DNA of 64,000 nucleotides from Rhodoferax ferrireducens (GCA_002083775.1 MTEI01000003.1:62001-126000), one strand, 5' to 3'; positions 1-9,095 are shown, numbered from the stretch's first letter. Notes: generated by a model from the letters alone, not told the origin. Program-made: numbers and translations.

Positions 1-2
1 TC

Positions 3-74
3 GTCATCAACTTGTCCGCCATGTTTGCCAACCTGCTTTCCCTGACCCTGGCCCATCCACCATGGACATCTTGA
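3..74 (+). CDS. C-terminal end of an upstream gene (partial)
   Basis: An open frame enters from the left edge and ends at a TGA at 72-74. The visible tail is hydrophobic and then reads AHPPWTS. It overlaps the start of the HDOD gene by about 13 bases, as expected of a tightly packed operon. Only about 23 residues are visible, so neither function nor coding status can be shown. Confidence 0.3.
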   Translation, partial: VINLSAMFANLLSLTLAHPPWTS

Positions 75-1198
75 TCGTCGGTGCTGGTCTGGTGGGTGCT
101 GCGGCGGCGGCGTATCTTCTTGGCAAGAAGTCTGGCACGCCGACCCAGGGCCGCCCGGAAACCAGGCGCGTCAGTCCGCCAAACGACCAGCGGCTTAATC
201 AGGCCAGGCCAGTGTCGTCAACTGGAACGTCAATCCGCGCTAAGCTGCCTGTGGTGCCGACTGCGTTGGCCACCTTTCGTCTGGTGCGGTTCGAGGACTT
301 GGCTCCCTCGCAACGCGACAGCCTCCTGCAGAAACTGCGGCGCCTTCGCCGGCCACCGGGTGCATTGCACAAGCTGGTGTCGCCGGAGTTTCTGGTCAAT
401 GCCAGTTCGGCTGAGATCAGTGACCTGATGATGAGCGAGTCGCAGCTCACCGCCAAGATTCTGGCAACCGTCAATTCACCGCTCTATGGTTTGCCCCGGC
501 CTCTGGGCAGCATCGGGCAGGCAGCCACATTTCTAGGGACCAACACCGTTCGCAGCCTCTGTTTGCAATATCTGCTTGACGAATCCCTGAAAGCCGATAG
601 CCCCGAGGTGCAAAAGGTGTTTGACCGGGTCTGGGATGCCAGTGCTTGTGCCAGCCACCTGTGTTTCAAGCTCGCGCAAATGCTGGGTTTGCCGGAACCT
701 GGCGTGCTTGCCACCCAGGTTCTGCTGTCCTATCTGGGCCAGTTGGCTGGATACGCGCTGTTGCCGCCAGAAGCCGCCATTGCTCTGGCGAACCAAGGCG
801 CGCTGGAGCGGGGCGTGGCAGAGCAAGACCTGCTCGGATTGACATCGGTGGAGTTGGGCAGCTTGCTGTTGACTGAATGGGCTCTTCCGCCGAGCATTGT
901 CGATGCCGTGCGGCAGATTGGGCTGGTCGGGTTGATGCCCTTCCAATCGCAGGCGGCAACACAGAGCGGGCGCTGGGGGTTGGGCTACCTGTGCGTGCGA
1001 CTGGGCGAGCAGCTTGCAGCGGGCACCTTGACGGATTTGGCCAGGTTTGATCTGGACAGCCAGGACAGCGCGGATTTTTACTCTCTTCCCGCCTACCTGG
1101 ATCAGCCAGAACTTCACAGACTACGCGAATTTTTGCGTTTTCCAGAGGTGGTTTCGAGCACCCATCAGATGACCCAAGCCATGCGCTTGCGGCGCTAA
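62..1198 (+). CDS. HDOD domain protein with N-terminal membrane anchor
   Basis: 378 residues. Residues 3-20 form a hydrophobic helix (ILIVGAGLVGAAAAAYLL), followed by a low-complexity linker to about residue 60. Residues 90-300 match the HDOD fold: alternating helices with NSPLYGLPRPLGSIGQAATFLG, the conserved stretch where these proteins resemble HD phosphohydrolases. HDOD proteins generally lack the catalytic HD dyad and act as signalling scaffolds. I see no GGDEF, EAL or receiver domain attached. The gene starts inside the end of the preceding frame and is followed, convergently, by rsmE only 27 bases away. The family call is firm; the biological role is unknown. Confidence 0.8.
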   Translation: MDILIVGAGLVGAAAAAYLLGKKSGTPTQGRPETRRVSPPNDQRLNQARPVSSTGTSIRAKLPVVPTALATFRLVRFEDLAPSQRDSLLQKLRRLRRPPGALHKLVSPEFLVNASSAEISDLMMSESQLTAKILATVNSPLYGLPRPLGSIGQAATFLGTNTVRSLCLQYLLDESLKADSPEVQKVFDRVWDASACASHLCFKLAQMLGLPEPGVLATQVLLSYLGQLAGYALLPPEAAIALANQGALERGVAEQDLLGLTSVELGSLLLTEWALPPSIVDAVRQIGLVGLMPFQSQAATQSGRWGLGYLCVRLGEQLAAGTLTDLARFDLDSQDSADFYSLPAYLDQPELHRLREFLRFPEVVSSTHQMTQAMRLRR

Positions 1199-1225
1199 AT
1201 CGCGATCTACCGTCCGACGCTGCGG

Positions 1226-1984
1226 CTACACCAGCAACGCCGTCAAAGCCGCCAACGCCGCAGTCTCAGCGCGCAGCACGCGCGGGCCAAGGGTGACGGG
1301 CTGGAAACCGGCAGCCAGGGCAAGCTCTTCTTCCGCCTGGCTCAGGCCACCCTCGGGACCGGACAGAAAGGTGACTTGCCGGGCGATCAGGGGTTGACCG
1401 GGCGCTGCGCAAACCTGTTGACCTGACGCTTCGCGCACCCCCCGCGCATCCCCGCCCAACGACAGCAGCAACCCGGTTGAAGCCTCCGCACCGCGCTCAC
1501 CCCAGCTTTTGAGCCACTGCGCCAGCGTTTGCACCGGGTGAATCAACGGCACGCGGTTGCCGCCGCATTGTTCACACCCCGCCACAGCCACACTATGCCA
1601 GTGGGCCACTTTTTTGTCGGCCCGCTCGCCGCTCAGGCGCAGCACACTGCGCTCGGTCATCAGGGGCTGGATGCTCGCCACACCCAACTCGGTGGCTTTT
1701 TCTACCAGCCAGTCCATGCGCTCGTTGGCAGGCATGCCCACGGCCAAGTGCACGCGCAAAGCGGGTTCGCGCTGGGTGGGTACAAAGTCGCCCACTTGCA
1801 CCTGAACGCTGCTGCGACCCATCTGGGTGACGGTGGCGCTGAACTCGCCCGAGGTTTCGCCGTTGAAGAGTGTGATGCCGTCACCCGGCTGCAGGCGCAG
1901 CACCTGCACATGGCGCGCAGCGCCTGCGGGCAGGTCCAGCAGGGCACCAGTGGTCAGCGTGGTGGGGCAGTAAAAGCGAGGCAT
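1226..1984 (-). CDS. rsmE: 16S rRNA m3U1498 methyltransferase RsmE
   Basis: 252 residues, the normal length for RsmE, which uses S-adenosylmethionine to methylate N3 of U1498 in 16S rRNA. The N-terminal PUA-like part carries HVQVLRLQPGDGITLFNG. The C-terminal SPOUT knot has FLSGPEGGLSQAEEELA and LGPRVLRAETAALAALTALL, the signature cofactor-binding loops. The start ATG at 1984 gives the usual MPRFYC opening. It is convergent with the HDOD gene and lies downstream of amgK on the same strand, with a repeat copy in the 65-base gap between them. Confidence 0.95.
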   Translation of the reverse strand: MPRFYCPTTLTTGALLDLPAGAARHVQVLRLQPGDGITLFNGETSGEFSATVTQMGRSSVQVQVGDFVPTQREPALRVHLAVGMPANERMDWLVEKATELGVASIQPLMTERSVLRLSGERADKKVAHWHSVAVAGCEQCGGNRVPLIHPVQTLAQWLKSWGERGAEASTGLLLSLGGDARGVREASGQQVCAAPGQPLIARQVTFLSGPEGGLSQAEEELALAAGFQPVTLGPRVLRAETAALAALTALLV

Positions 1985-2002
1985 GATGGATTAACAGACA
2001 AC

Positions 2003-2050
2003 TATTTGATAGCTATCAGCCCTTTATTTAAAAGGGCTAAAGGCCGATTT
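2003..2050 (-). repeat. Dispersed palindromic repeat, copy 1
   Basis: Member of the roughly 50-bp family defined by a TAGCCCTTATT / AAGGGCTGGCAGCTATCAAA hairpin. Read on the minus strand it has GGCC, TAGCCC, an A/T-rich loop, GGGCTGATAGCTATCAAA. It sits between rsmE and amgK and touches the last bases of amgK. Confidence 0.8.
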
Positions 2051-3156
2051 CATGCCTGACGCCCAAAACCAAAGATGTCCGGCTCCACAATGCCTTCGGC
2101 CTTGTCCACCAGACGCAGCAGCGGTTTGAGCTCGCGATAACGCGCGCAAGTGCTGCGGATGTAGTGGATGAAACGCGGCGCATCAGCCAGGTACTGTGGT
2201 TTGCCGTCGCGCAGGGTCAGGCGGGCAAAAATGCCGGCCACTTTCAGATGGCGCTGCAGGCCCATCCACTCCACGCCGCGGTAAAACTCGCCAAAGTCGT
2301 CGCCCACCGGCAAGCCTGCTTGGCGTGCTTTTTGCCAGTAACGCACGGTGACGTCCAGGCAAAAGTCTTCTTCCCAGCTCAAAAACGCGTCGCGCATCAG
2401 GCTGGCGATGTCGTAGGTGATGGGGCCATACACCGCGTCCTGGAAGTCCAATAAACCAAGCGCCCCGGCTTGGGTTGTGGGGGCCATCAGGTTTCGGGGC
2501 ATGAAGTCGCGGTGCACAAACACGCTGGGCTGCGCCAGGTTGGTGGCGATGATTTGTTTGAATGTGTTGTCCAGCGTGAAACGCATGGCCTCGTCGATGC
2601 TCAGGCCCTTGTGTTGCACCAGATACCAGTCGGGGAACAGTTCCAGCTCACGGCGCAGCAGCGCCTCGTCGTAAGGCGGCAGCACATCGGGCTTGGAAGA
2701 TAGCTGCCAGGTGATCAGCGCGTCCACCGCCTGCAGATACAGTGGCAGGTTGGCCTGCGGTTGGGTGGGGTCGATGACTTGCATCATGGTCTGGCCGCCC
2801 AGGTCGGTCAGCAGCATGAAGCCATGGGGCTCGTCCCAGGCCAGCACTGCGGGGGCGTGCAGGCCGGCGGCGTGCATCAGTTGTGCCACGGTCACAAATG
2901 GCTGGCAGTTTTCCTGCTGCGGCGGCGCGTCCATGATGATGCGGCTGCCGTCGGTGGTGTCGATACGGAAATAGCGCCGGAAGCTGGCATCCGCGCTGGC
3001 CAGGCGCAGGGTGTTGGGCTGCAGGCCATGCGTCGGGGCGGTGGTAGCCAGCCACTGCGCAAACAGTTGGCCGCGTTGGGGGTTGGCCCAGACGATGCCG
3101 GTGGCATCTGGCGGGCTGCTTGGGCAGGGGCTTGGGATAAGGGAGGCGTCGCTCAT
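2050..3156 (-). CDS. amgK: N-acetylmuramate/N-acetylglucosamine 1-kinase AmgK
   Basis: 368 residues of the APH phosphotransferase fold. The catalytic loop is HRDFMPRN (residues 215-222) and the metal-binding motif is LDFQDAVYGP (D237, D240). AmgK phosphorylates the anomeric carbon of MurNAc or GlcNAc in the cell-wall recycling route, bypassing de novo UDP-MurNAc synthesis (and so fosfomycin) together with the uridylyltransferase MurU. It is divergent from lptD across about 70 bases, the arrangement seen in Pseudomonas and many betaproteobacteria. Its usual partner murU is not adjacent; a MurU-like gene lies at 16299-17144. The N-terminus is Pro/Ser-rich, so the true start may be slightly internal. 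Confidence 0.88.
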   Translation of the reverse strand: MSDASLIPSPCPSSPPDATGIVWANPQRGQLFAQWLATTAPTHGLQPNTLRLASADASFRRYFRIDTTDGSRIIMDAPPQQENCQPFVTVAQLMHAAGLHAPAVLAWDEPHGFMLLTDLGGQTMMQVIDPTQPQANLPLYLQAVDALITWQLSSKPDVLPPYDEALLRRELELFPDWYLVQHKGLSIDEAMRFTLDNTFKQIIATNLAQPSVFVHRDFMPRNLMAPTTQAGALGLLDFQDAVYGPITYDIASLMRDAFLSWEEDFCLDVTVRYWQKARQAGLPVGDDFGEFYRGVEWMGLQRHLKVAGIFARLTLRDGKPQYLADAPRFIHYIRSTCARYRELKPLLRLVDKAEGIVEPDIFGFGRQA

Positions 3157-3227
3157 GGATAATCGATTCTACTAATCCGATTTAGCCCGCCCCCACCCGT
3201 CCCCATGGCCCAACCTGCCGGTAATGC

Positions 3228-5651
3228 ATGTTTTCTCTGAAGTGTGACCTTCTGGTTGGCGCTGCGCTTGCCCGTTGGCCAACATGGGGCTTGACGCTGA
3301 CGTCTGGTTTGCTGGCGCCCGCGCTGGCCTTGGCGCAGGGCGAGGTGCCACCGGAGCTGCTGCAACTGCGCAACAGCGCCGTGCTGGAGGAGTCGATCAG
3401 CCCGCTGGCGCGCAGCCTGCTGCCTATTTTTGTGTCGGGTGACACCATCACCGGTCGTACCGATCTGGAAACCCTGGTGCAAGGTCATGCCATGCTGCGC
3501 AAAGGTGACTTGGTGGTGCGTGCCAACCGGCTGGAATACAACCAGCCCACCGACCTGGCGCGTGCCAGCGGCCAGGTGCGCATCAACCGCGCGGGCAATG
3601 TGTATGAAGGCCCGCTGCTGGAGCTGCGGGTGGATGCGTTTGAAGGCTTTTTCAACCAGCCCTCCTACCATTTCCTCAAAAACGGGGCGCATGGCCAGGC
3701 CGAGCGGCTGGATTTTCTGGACGACCAGCGCGCTGTCATCCACAACGCCACCTTCACCACCTGCAAACGCCAGGCTGGCCCGGACTGGATGCCGGCCTGG
3801 ATCTTGAAAGCCACCCAGCTCAGCATCGACAACGCCGAAGAAGAGGGCACTGCCCAGGGCGCGCTGCTGAGCTTCAAGGGTGTGCCGCTGCTGCCCATTC
3901 CCTACCTCACCTTTCCGCTGAGTAGCCAGCGCAAGTCCGGCCTGTTGCCACCCACCCTGGGGCTGGACAATGTGAATGGGTTTGAGGTCGCCCTGCCTTA
4001 TTACTGGAACATTGCGCCCAACCGCGATGCCACCGTCACCCCGACGGTCATGACCAAACGCGGCGTCAATCTGGGGCTGGAGTTTCGCTATCTGGAGCCT
4101 GATTACTCGGGCACCACGCAGCTGGACTGGATGCCGTCTGACAAGTTGCGCGACGACAAGCGCTGGAGCCTGAACGCCACCCACCAGGCCCAGGTCGACA
4201 GCGACTGGGCCGACAACGGCTTTGCCTTGAACCTGAGCCTGAACCGCGTCAGCGACGACAACTATTGGCGCGATTTCACCCGCGCCGGTGGCTCCAGCAC
4301 CCAGCTTCTGTCCGCCACCGAGACGGCGCTGTTTGCCGCCAACAGCCTGCTCACCCAGCGCCTGTTGGCCAACGACGCGCGGTTGTCCTGGACCAATGGC
4401 CCGTTCAGCAGCATGGTGCGCACCCTCAAGTGGCAGACCCTGCAAGACGCTACCGCGCCGATCGTGCCGCCCTACGACCGTATGCCGCAAATCGCCACAC
4501 GCTACGCCAGCACCTCTGAGGCAGGCCTGAACCTGTCGGCAGATGTGGATTACACGCAGTTTCAATCTGATAGCACACTGACCAATCAGGCTAACGGCCA
4601 GCGGGTATTTTCGCTGTTGCAGGCGAGCCGCTCCTGGCGCGCGCCTCAGGGTTACATCACGCCCAAACTGCAGCTGCATGCCACCCAGTACCAGTTTGAC
4701 GCACCGCTGAGCGACGGCGCCACCCAGGTCAATCGGGTGGTGCCCACCTTCAGCCTGGACAGCGGTTTGGTGTTTGAGCGCGACGCCCAGTTTTTTGGCC
4801 GGGCCCTGAGTCAGACGCTGGAGCCGCGGGCGTTCTACGTGCACACGCCCTACCGCGACCAGAGCCTGCTGCCCAATTACGACTCGGGCGCCAATGATTT
4901 CAACATCTCCACCGTCTACACCGAAAACGCCTTTGTCGGCAATGACCGCATTTCTGACAGCCACCTGCTCACGCTGGGCGTGACCAGCCGCCTGCTCGAC
5001 CCCGACACCGGTGCTGAAGCCGCGCGTTTTGGTATCGCCCAGCGTCTGCTGTTTGATGACCAGTTGGTGACCCTGCCCGGCGGCGTGCCCTTGACCGACC
5101 GGGTGAGTGACGTGCTGCTGGGCGGCTCGGTCAACTGGACCCCGCAATGGAACGTCAATGGCACCATCCAGTACAACCCTGACATTGGCCGCTCGATCCG
5201 CTCCACACTGGGTGCCAGTTACCGGCCAGGCAGCTACCGCACCTTGACGGCGGCCTACCGCTACCAGCGCAACAGCAGCGAGCAGATCGATCTGGGCTGG
5301 CAATGGCCGCTGGGCGATTTGTGGCGTAATCGCAACGCAGGTGCCGCAGAGGCAAGCGCAGGCCGCTGGTACAGTGTCGGGCGGCTGAACTACAGCATGA
5401 ATGAAGCCCAGATGGTCAACACCGTGCTGGGTTTTGAATACGATGCCGGTTGCTGGCTGGGTCGGGTGGTGTTTGAGCGGCTGCAAACCAGCACCGCCAG
5501 CGCCACCCAGCGCATCATGTTCCAGCTGGAGTTTGTCGGCTTCTCGCGCCTGGGTGTGAACCCGCTCAAGACCCTCAAAGACAATGTCCCCGGTTACCAG
5601 ATCTTGCATCCGCCTGTGAGCGAGCCAAGCCGTTTCAGCAATTACGATTGA
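3228..5651 (+). CDS. lptD: LPS-assembly outer membrane protein LptD
   Basis: 807 residues. A signal peptide ends near ALALAQG (about residue 37), followed by the OstA/LptA-like jelly-roll (VVRANRLEYNQPTDLARASGQV) and the long LptD beta-barrel (YYWNIAPNRDATVTPTVMTKRG). LptD with LptE inserts lipopolysaccharide into the outer leaflet. Only two cysteines remain in the mature protein (near residues 181 and 741), which would allow one disulfide joining the periplasmic domain to the barrel. It is followed by surA after 6 bases, so the two are clearly co-transcribed; SurA is the chaperone that helps LptD fold. Confidence 0.96.
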   Translation: MFSLKCDLLVGAALARWPTWGLTLTSGLLAPALALAQGEVPPELLQLRNSAVLEESISPLARSLLPIFVSGDTITGRTDLETLVQGHAMLRKGDLVVRANRLEYNQPTDLARASGQVRINRAGNVYEGPLLELRVDAFEGFFNQPSYHFLKNGAHGQAERLDFLDDQRAVIHNATFTTCKRQAGPDWMPAWILKATQLSIDNAEEEGTAQGALLSFKGVPLLPIPYLTFPLSSQRKSGLLPPTLGLDNVNGFEVALPYYWNIAPNRDATVTPTVMTKRGVNLGLEFRYLEPDYSGTTQLDWMPSDKLRDDKRWSLNATHQAQVDSDWADNGFALNLSLNRVSDDNYWRDFTRAGGSSTQLLSATETALFAANSLLTQRLLANDARLSWTNGPFSSMVRTLKWQTLQDATAPIVPPYDRMPQIATRYASTSEAGLNLSADVDYTQFQSDSTLTNQANGQRVFSLLQASRSWRAPQGYITPKLQLHATQYQFDAPLSDGATQVNRVVPTFSLDSGLVFERDAQFFGRALSQTLEPRAFYVHTPYRDQSLLPNYDSGANDFNISTVYTENAFVGNDRISDSHLLTLGVTSRLLDPDTGAEAARFGIAQRLLFDDQLVTLPGGVPLTDRVSDVLLGGSVNWTPQWNVNGTIQYNPDIGRSIRSTLGASYRPGSYRTLTAAYRYQRNSSEQIDLGWQWPLGDLWRNRNAGAAEASAGRWYSVGRLNYSMNEAQMVNTVLGFEYDAGCWLGRVVFERLQTSTASATQRIMFQLEFVGFSRLGVNPLKTLKDNVPGYQILHPPVSEPSRFSNYD

Positions 5652-5657
5652 CCCACC

Positions 5658-7013
5658 ATGACCCATCGCCTGAAGACTCTCACTGTGACCTTGTTGGCGC
5701 TTGTGGCCAGCTGGCAAGCCTCAGCGCAGGGATTGCGCGTTCCCGCTGCCTCGGTGCTGGCGCCGGTGGCTTCTGCCGCGCAAACCCAGGCCGACTACAT
5801 CGTGGCCGTGGTCAATTCAGAGCCGGTGACCAACATGGAAGTGCGGCGCGAGGCACAACGTGAGTTCCAGCAACTGACGCAGCAGCGGCGTGCGCCGACG
5901 GACATTCGGGAACTGCTGCCCATGGTGCTGGAAGGCCTGATCAACCGCAAAGCCCAGTTACAGATGGCGCGCGAGACCGGCTTGCGGGTGGAAGAGTCGG
6001 CCATTGATCAGGCCGAGCAATCGGTGGCCCTGCAAAACCAGTTTGATGTGGCCGAACTGCGTCGCCGTGTGGTGCGCGACGGCATGTCGGTAAGCCAGTT
6101 CCGTGCCCAGTTGGCCGACCAGATTCTGTTGCAGCGCCTGCGCGAGCGCGATGTCGAGTCTCGCGTGCGTGTGAGCGAGCAAGACATTGACCAGTTTTTG
6201 CGCGAGCAGCAAGCTGCCGACACCACTGGCGACACACAGATCAACCTGGCGCAGATTCTGGTGGCTGTGCCTGAAACCGCTACCGCGCAACAGGTGGATG
6301 CGCTGAAGTTGCGCGCACAGCGGGCGCAGGAGCGTGCCCGCAAGGGGGACGACTTCGCCGCCTTGGTGCGTGAGTTTTCTGATGCCACTGACTTGGGCAG
6401 TGGCGGCCAGTTGGGCTTGCGCAGCACCACCCGCTACCCTGAGCTGTTTGTGCAGGCCACCACGCCGCTGTCGGTGGGGGATGTGGCCGAGTTGGTGCGC
6501 TCCCCGGCCGGTTTTCATGTGTTGAAAGTGGTGGAAAAAATTCGCCCCGGCATGCCGACCATGGCGGTGACGCAAAGCCATGCCCGGCATATTTTGTTGG
6601 TGCCCAGCGCCAATCTCAGCGAGGCCGAGGCGCGGCGCAAGTTGACCGAGTTCAAAAAGCAAGTGGTGGCCAACCAGGCTGACTTTGCCAGCTTGGCGCG
6701 TGAACACTCGCAAGACGGCAGCGCCGCCCAAGGCGGTGACCTGGGTTGGGCCAGCCCGGGCATGTTTGTGCCCGAGTTTGAAGCCACCATGAACCGGCTG
6801 GCACCCGGTGAGGTGAGTGACCCGCTGTTGTCGCGCTTTGGTCTGCACCTGATCCAGTTGCTGGAGCGCCGCAAGGCCAGCCTGACGCCCGAGCAGCAGC
6901 GTGAAGCGGTGCGTGCCATGCTGCGGGAGAAAAAGCTCGACGAGGCTTACCTGACCTGGGCACAAGACGTGCGCGCCCGCGCCTACGTCGAGTTGCGTGA
7001 GCCGACCCTTTGA
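5658..7013 (+). CDS. surA: Periplasmic peptidyl-prolyl isomerase / chaperone SurA
   Basis: 451 residues with a signal peptide (to about residue 24, ASAQG). The N-terminal chaperone domain is VNSEPVTNMEVRREA and onwards, followed by two parvulin domains starting near INLAQILVAV and SHARHILLVP, the second with DGSAAQGGDLGWASPGMFVPEFE. SurA escorts unfolded barrel proteins across the periplasm. It follows lptD by 6 bases and precedes rsmA. In many relatives pdxA sits between surA and rsmA; it is absent here. Confidence 0.96.
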   Translation: MTHRLKTLTVTLLALVASWQASAQGLRVPAASVLAPVASAAQTQADYIVAVVNSEPVTNMEVRREAQREFQQLTQQRRAPTDIRELLPMVLEGLINRKAQLQMARETGLRVEESAIDQAEQSVALQNQFDVAELRRRVVRDGMSVSQFRAQLADQILLQRLRERDVESRVRVSEQDIDQFLREQQAADTTGDTQINLAQILVAVPETATAQQVDALKLRAQRAQERARKGDDFAALVREFSDATDLGSGGQLGLRSTTRYPELFVQATTPLSVGDVAELVRSPAGFHVLKVVEKIRPGMPTMAVTQSHARHILLVPSANLSEAEARRKLTEFKKQVVANQADFASLAREHSQDGSAAQGGDLGWASPGMFVPEFEATMNRLAPGEVSDPLLSRFGLHLIQLLERRKASLTPEQQREAVRAMLREKKLDEAYLTWAQDVRARAYVELREPTL

Positions 7014-7044
7014 TGCCTGAACAGGCGCCCTGGCCCCACCGCCC

Positions 7045-7812
7045 GTGAAACACATTGCGCGCAAGCGGTTTGGTCAGCACTTTTTGACCGACGGCGGCAT
7101 CATTGATGCCATTGTGGACGCGATCGACCCCAAACCGGGTCAGGCCATGGTCGAGATCGGGCCTGGCCTGGCGGCGCTGACGCAGCCGCTGGTGGAGCGG
7201 CTCGGTGCCCTCACGGTGATTGAACTCGACCGCGATCTGGCCCAGCGCCTGCGCACGCACGGGCAGCTCAAGGTGGTCGAATCTGATGTATTGAAAGTGG
7301 ATTTTGCCCTGGTAGTACAAGGGCTGGGTGCTTCAAAAATCAGAGTTGTTGGCAACCTGCCCTACAACATTTCCACCCCGATCCTGTTTCACCTGCTGGG
7401 GTATGTTGACGTCATCGAAGACCAACACTTCATGCTGCAAAAGGAAGTGATTGACCGCATGGTGGCGCGCCCAGCCACGGCCGCCTATGGGCGCCTGAGC
7501 GTCATGCTGCAGTGGCGCTACGCCATGGAGAATGTGCTGCTGGTACCGCCGGAGAGCTTCGAGCCGCCACCGCGGGTCGACAGCGCCGTGGTGCGGATGC
7601 TGCCACGAGACAACCCGGCGGCGGTGAACGTGACGCTGCTCAGTGAGCTGGTGCAAGTGGCCTTCAGCCAGCGCCGCAAGCTGCTGCGCCACACGCTGGG
7701 GCCATGGTTGCAGGCGAAAAACTTTGCTGGCGTGTTCAATGTGAAGCGCCGTGCCGAAGAGGTACCGGTGGACGAGTACATCGCCCTGGCGCTGGCCGTT
7801 CAGCAGGCATAA
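7045..7812 (+). CDS. rsmA: 16S rRNA dimethyladenosine transferase RsmA (KsgA)
   Basis: 255 residues starting at a GTG ([14 protein letters not shown]). Seen: the SAM-binding loop [14 protein letters not shown], acidic motif ELDRD, and the catalytic NLPYNIS near residue 106. It dimethylates A1518 and A1519 of 16S rRNA, a late small-subunit maturation step. It closes the lptD-surA-rsmA transcription unit and is followed at once by a strong hairpin terminator. An upstream ATG at 7013 is out of frame and stops after 11 codons, so the GTG is the supported start. Confidence 0.96.
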   Translation: MKHIARKRFGQHFLTDGGIIDAIVDAIDPKPGQAMVEIGPGLAALTQPLVERLGALTVIELDRDLAQRLRTHGQLKVVESDVLKVDFALVVQGLGASKIRVVGNLPYNISTPILFHLLGYVDVIEDQHFMLQKEVIDRMVARPATAAYGRLSVMLQWRYAMENVLLVPPESFEPPPRVDSAVVRMLPRDNPAAVNVTLLSELVQVAFSQRRKLLRHTLGPWLQAKNFAGVFNVKRRAEEVPVDEYIALALAVQQA

Positions 7813-7814
7813 AA

Positions 7815-7836
7815 AAAGCCTGACAAGTCAGGCTTT
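7815..7836. terminator. Intrinsic terminator, probably bidirectional
   Basis: Perfect 9-bp stem AAAGCCTGA / TCAGGCTTT with a 4-base loop. It is preceded by an A-run on the plus strand and ends in TTT. It lies 3 bases after the rsmA stop and faces the minus-strand frame ending at 7857, so it can serve both directions. Confidence 0.85.
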
Positions 7837-7856
7837 GTGGGCAGGCGGGTGGTGGA

Positions 7857-8105
7857 TCAGTTGGTGGTCCAGTAACCGGCGTTGAAAGGGCTGCTCATGC
7901 GCAGCGCCTGGGGCGAAATGTCCAACAATTTGTCGGTGGGCATCTTTTCGCCGTTTTCTGTGTGAACTTCAATCGCCTGACCACCTGGGTGGGGGGTGCC
8001 ATTGTTGCTGTTAGCCTCGTTAGCCCGGTCTGCTTGGCTGGTGTGTGCAGAACGGGCTACAGAAAAGAATAGAAACATCGGAAGGGTATCTTTCGGTCCC
8101 CCCAA
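7857..8105 (-). CDS. Small hypothetical reading frame overlapping barstar
   Basis: Up to 82 codons, overlapping the 3' end of the barstar gene by about 49 bases in another frame. The product has a short hydrophobic start (MFLFFSVARSAHTSQA) and a polar remainder ending NAGYWTTN. I do not recognise it. It could be a small translationally coupled gene, or the out-of-frame tail of a once longer barstar-like gene. It fills the space between barstar and the rsmA terminator. Confidence 0.25.
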   Translation of the reverse strand: MGGPKDTLPMFLFFSVARSAHTSQADRANEANSNNGTPHPGGQAIEVHTENGEKMPTDKLLDISPQALRMSSPFNAGYWTTN

Positions 8106-8506
8106 TAGTCAGCGGTGTCGCGGAAGATGTCCAGCAACTGTTCGCGCGCTTCCTTGTCGAACTTGGCATTGGCTGGAATGTGCTCCAGCACGGCAATGAA
8201 GCCGGGCTGCGGGCCCGACTTGTGCACCGGGTCGGTCATGCTGTCGTACAGCGAGTCAAAGTTTTTGCCTACCTGCACGGTCAGCATGAACTGCTGGCTG
8301 ATCAGGTCCAGCACATCCTGCTTGCTTTGGGCGTTGGCCAGGTTGGCATACAGAAAATGGTGGCCCAATCCCTGCGCTGCGGCCTGAAGGTCTGGCACGC
8401 GAAACGCCCGGATCGACTGGACAATGTTGGGACGCACACCTCGCAAAGGCACGTCGGCCTGTGCGGCCGGCTGCTTGAAGGTTGCCTGATCAAGTAACAT
8501 ATTCAT
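8057..8506 (-). CDS. Barstar-family ribonuclease inhibitor
   Basis: About 149 residues from an ATG at 8506, with AGAGAG just upstream. The C-terminal two thirds match barstar: FDSLYDSMTDPVHKSGPQPG, an acidic helix region, then PFRCFYSF, the usual barstar ending. Barstar is a cytoplasmic protein that blocks the active site of the cognate barnase. The gene encoding a barnase-like secreted RNase lies 33 bases upstream on the same strand, making a classic nuclease/inhibitor pair. The first 45 residues are an extension beyond minimal barstar (about 90 residues). Confidence 0.82.
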   Translation of the reverse strand: MNMLLDQATFKQPAAQADVPLRGVRPNIVQSIRAFRVPDLQAAAQGLGHHFLYANLANAQSKQDVLDLISQQFMLTVQVGKNFDSLYDSMTDPVHKSGPQPGFIAVLEHIPANAKFDKEAREQLLDIFRDTADYWGDRKIPFRCFYSFL

Positions 8507-8539
8507 CTTCTCTCTTCTGTTCAAAGTAACAATTCAAAA

Positions 8540-8932
8540 TCAGGGCACGATCTTGCGAAAACTCGCGTAATGATCGGCGGTGTAATAACAAACATCGGGC
8601 TTGGTAGGCCGCCCGCCGCAAACAATTCGCCGGGTTCCCCGGTGCCGCAGACCCGGGGTCGGGACGGTGTACTCCCGGTAAAACCCCCGTTTGAAAGGTG
8701 GCAGCAACCGCTCCCGATTGCCAAACACCGTGCCATCCTTTTCACTGGCAAACGGCCCGCCCTGATGGATCAGCGCGTAAATCTGTTCGCCCGGTCGGGG
8801 TAATTCAGTTACCCGGATGGTCGCCTGGATGTCTGTCGTGAAGGGCGCCCGGGCTTGCACCGGGGCTATCGCCATGACCGCAGTCAAAAATAAGCCAGTG
8901 AGCACCAACTTACATTTTTCAAATCGCGCCAT
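8540..8932 (-). CDS. Secreted barnase-family ribonuclease (N1/T1 fold)
   Basis: 130 residues from ATG 8932, preceded by AAGGAAAG. Residues 1-28 are a signal peptide (KLVLTGLFLTAVMAIAPVQA), so the enzyme is exported. The body carries the guanyl-specific RNase motifs VFGNRERLLPP, FYREYTV, RIVCGG and CYYTADHYASFRKIV, supplying the catalytic Glu, Arg and His. Two cysteines may form a periplasmic or extracellular disulfide. It pairs with the barstar gene immediately downstream. A longer frame starts at 9058 but its first 42 codons look non-coding and precede a good ribosome-binding site. Confidence 0.85.
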   Translation of the reverse strand: MARFEKCKLVLTGLFLTAVMAIAPVQARAPFTTDIQATIRVTELPRPGEQIYALIHQGGPFASEKDGTVFGNRERLLPPFKRGFYREYTVPTPGLRHRGTRRIVCGGRPTKPDVCYYTADHYASFRKIVP

Positions 8933-9057
8933 GGACTGACTTTCCTTATAAACCCCTGGGTAAACCCGAATCTTCAAGGCCGCGAGTGTCCACGATTTGA
9001 AAGAAAATTGCAAGCTGTTGCTCAAAAAATAAGCAGCGCCTGTGTGGGATTGAGGCA

Positions 9058-9077
9058 CCGCTCAGGTGGCTGAGCGG
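9058..9077. terminator. Hairpin downstream of maeB
   Basis: Perfect 8-bp stem CCGCTCAG / CTGAGCGG with a 4-base loop, 19 bases beyond the maeB stop. The T-run follows it on the plus strand rather than the minus strand, so termination of maeB by this hairpin is plausible but not certain. Confidence 0.45.
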
Positions 9078-9095
9078 CTTTTGTGCTCCGGCGGG

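Noticed and set aside
3153..5717. 854-codon open frame on the minus strand opposite lptD
   Set aside because: Shadow of lptD in GC-rich DNA; its residue composition is Gly/Gln/His/Val-rich with no family features, while lptD has signal peptide and domains.
7285..7345. Repeat-like stretch (GCCCTGG...CAAGGGCTGGG...TTCAAAAATC) inside rsmA
   Set aside because: The encoded residues align with normal RsmA sequence between DVLKVDF and RVVGNLPYN with at most one extra residue, so coincidence is likelier than insertion.
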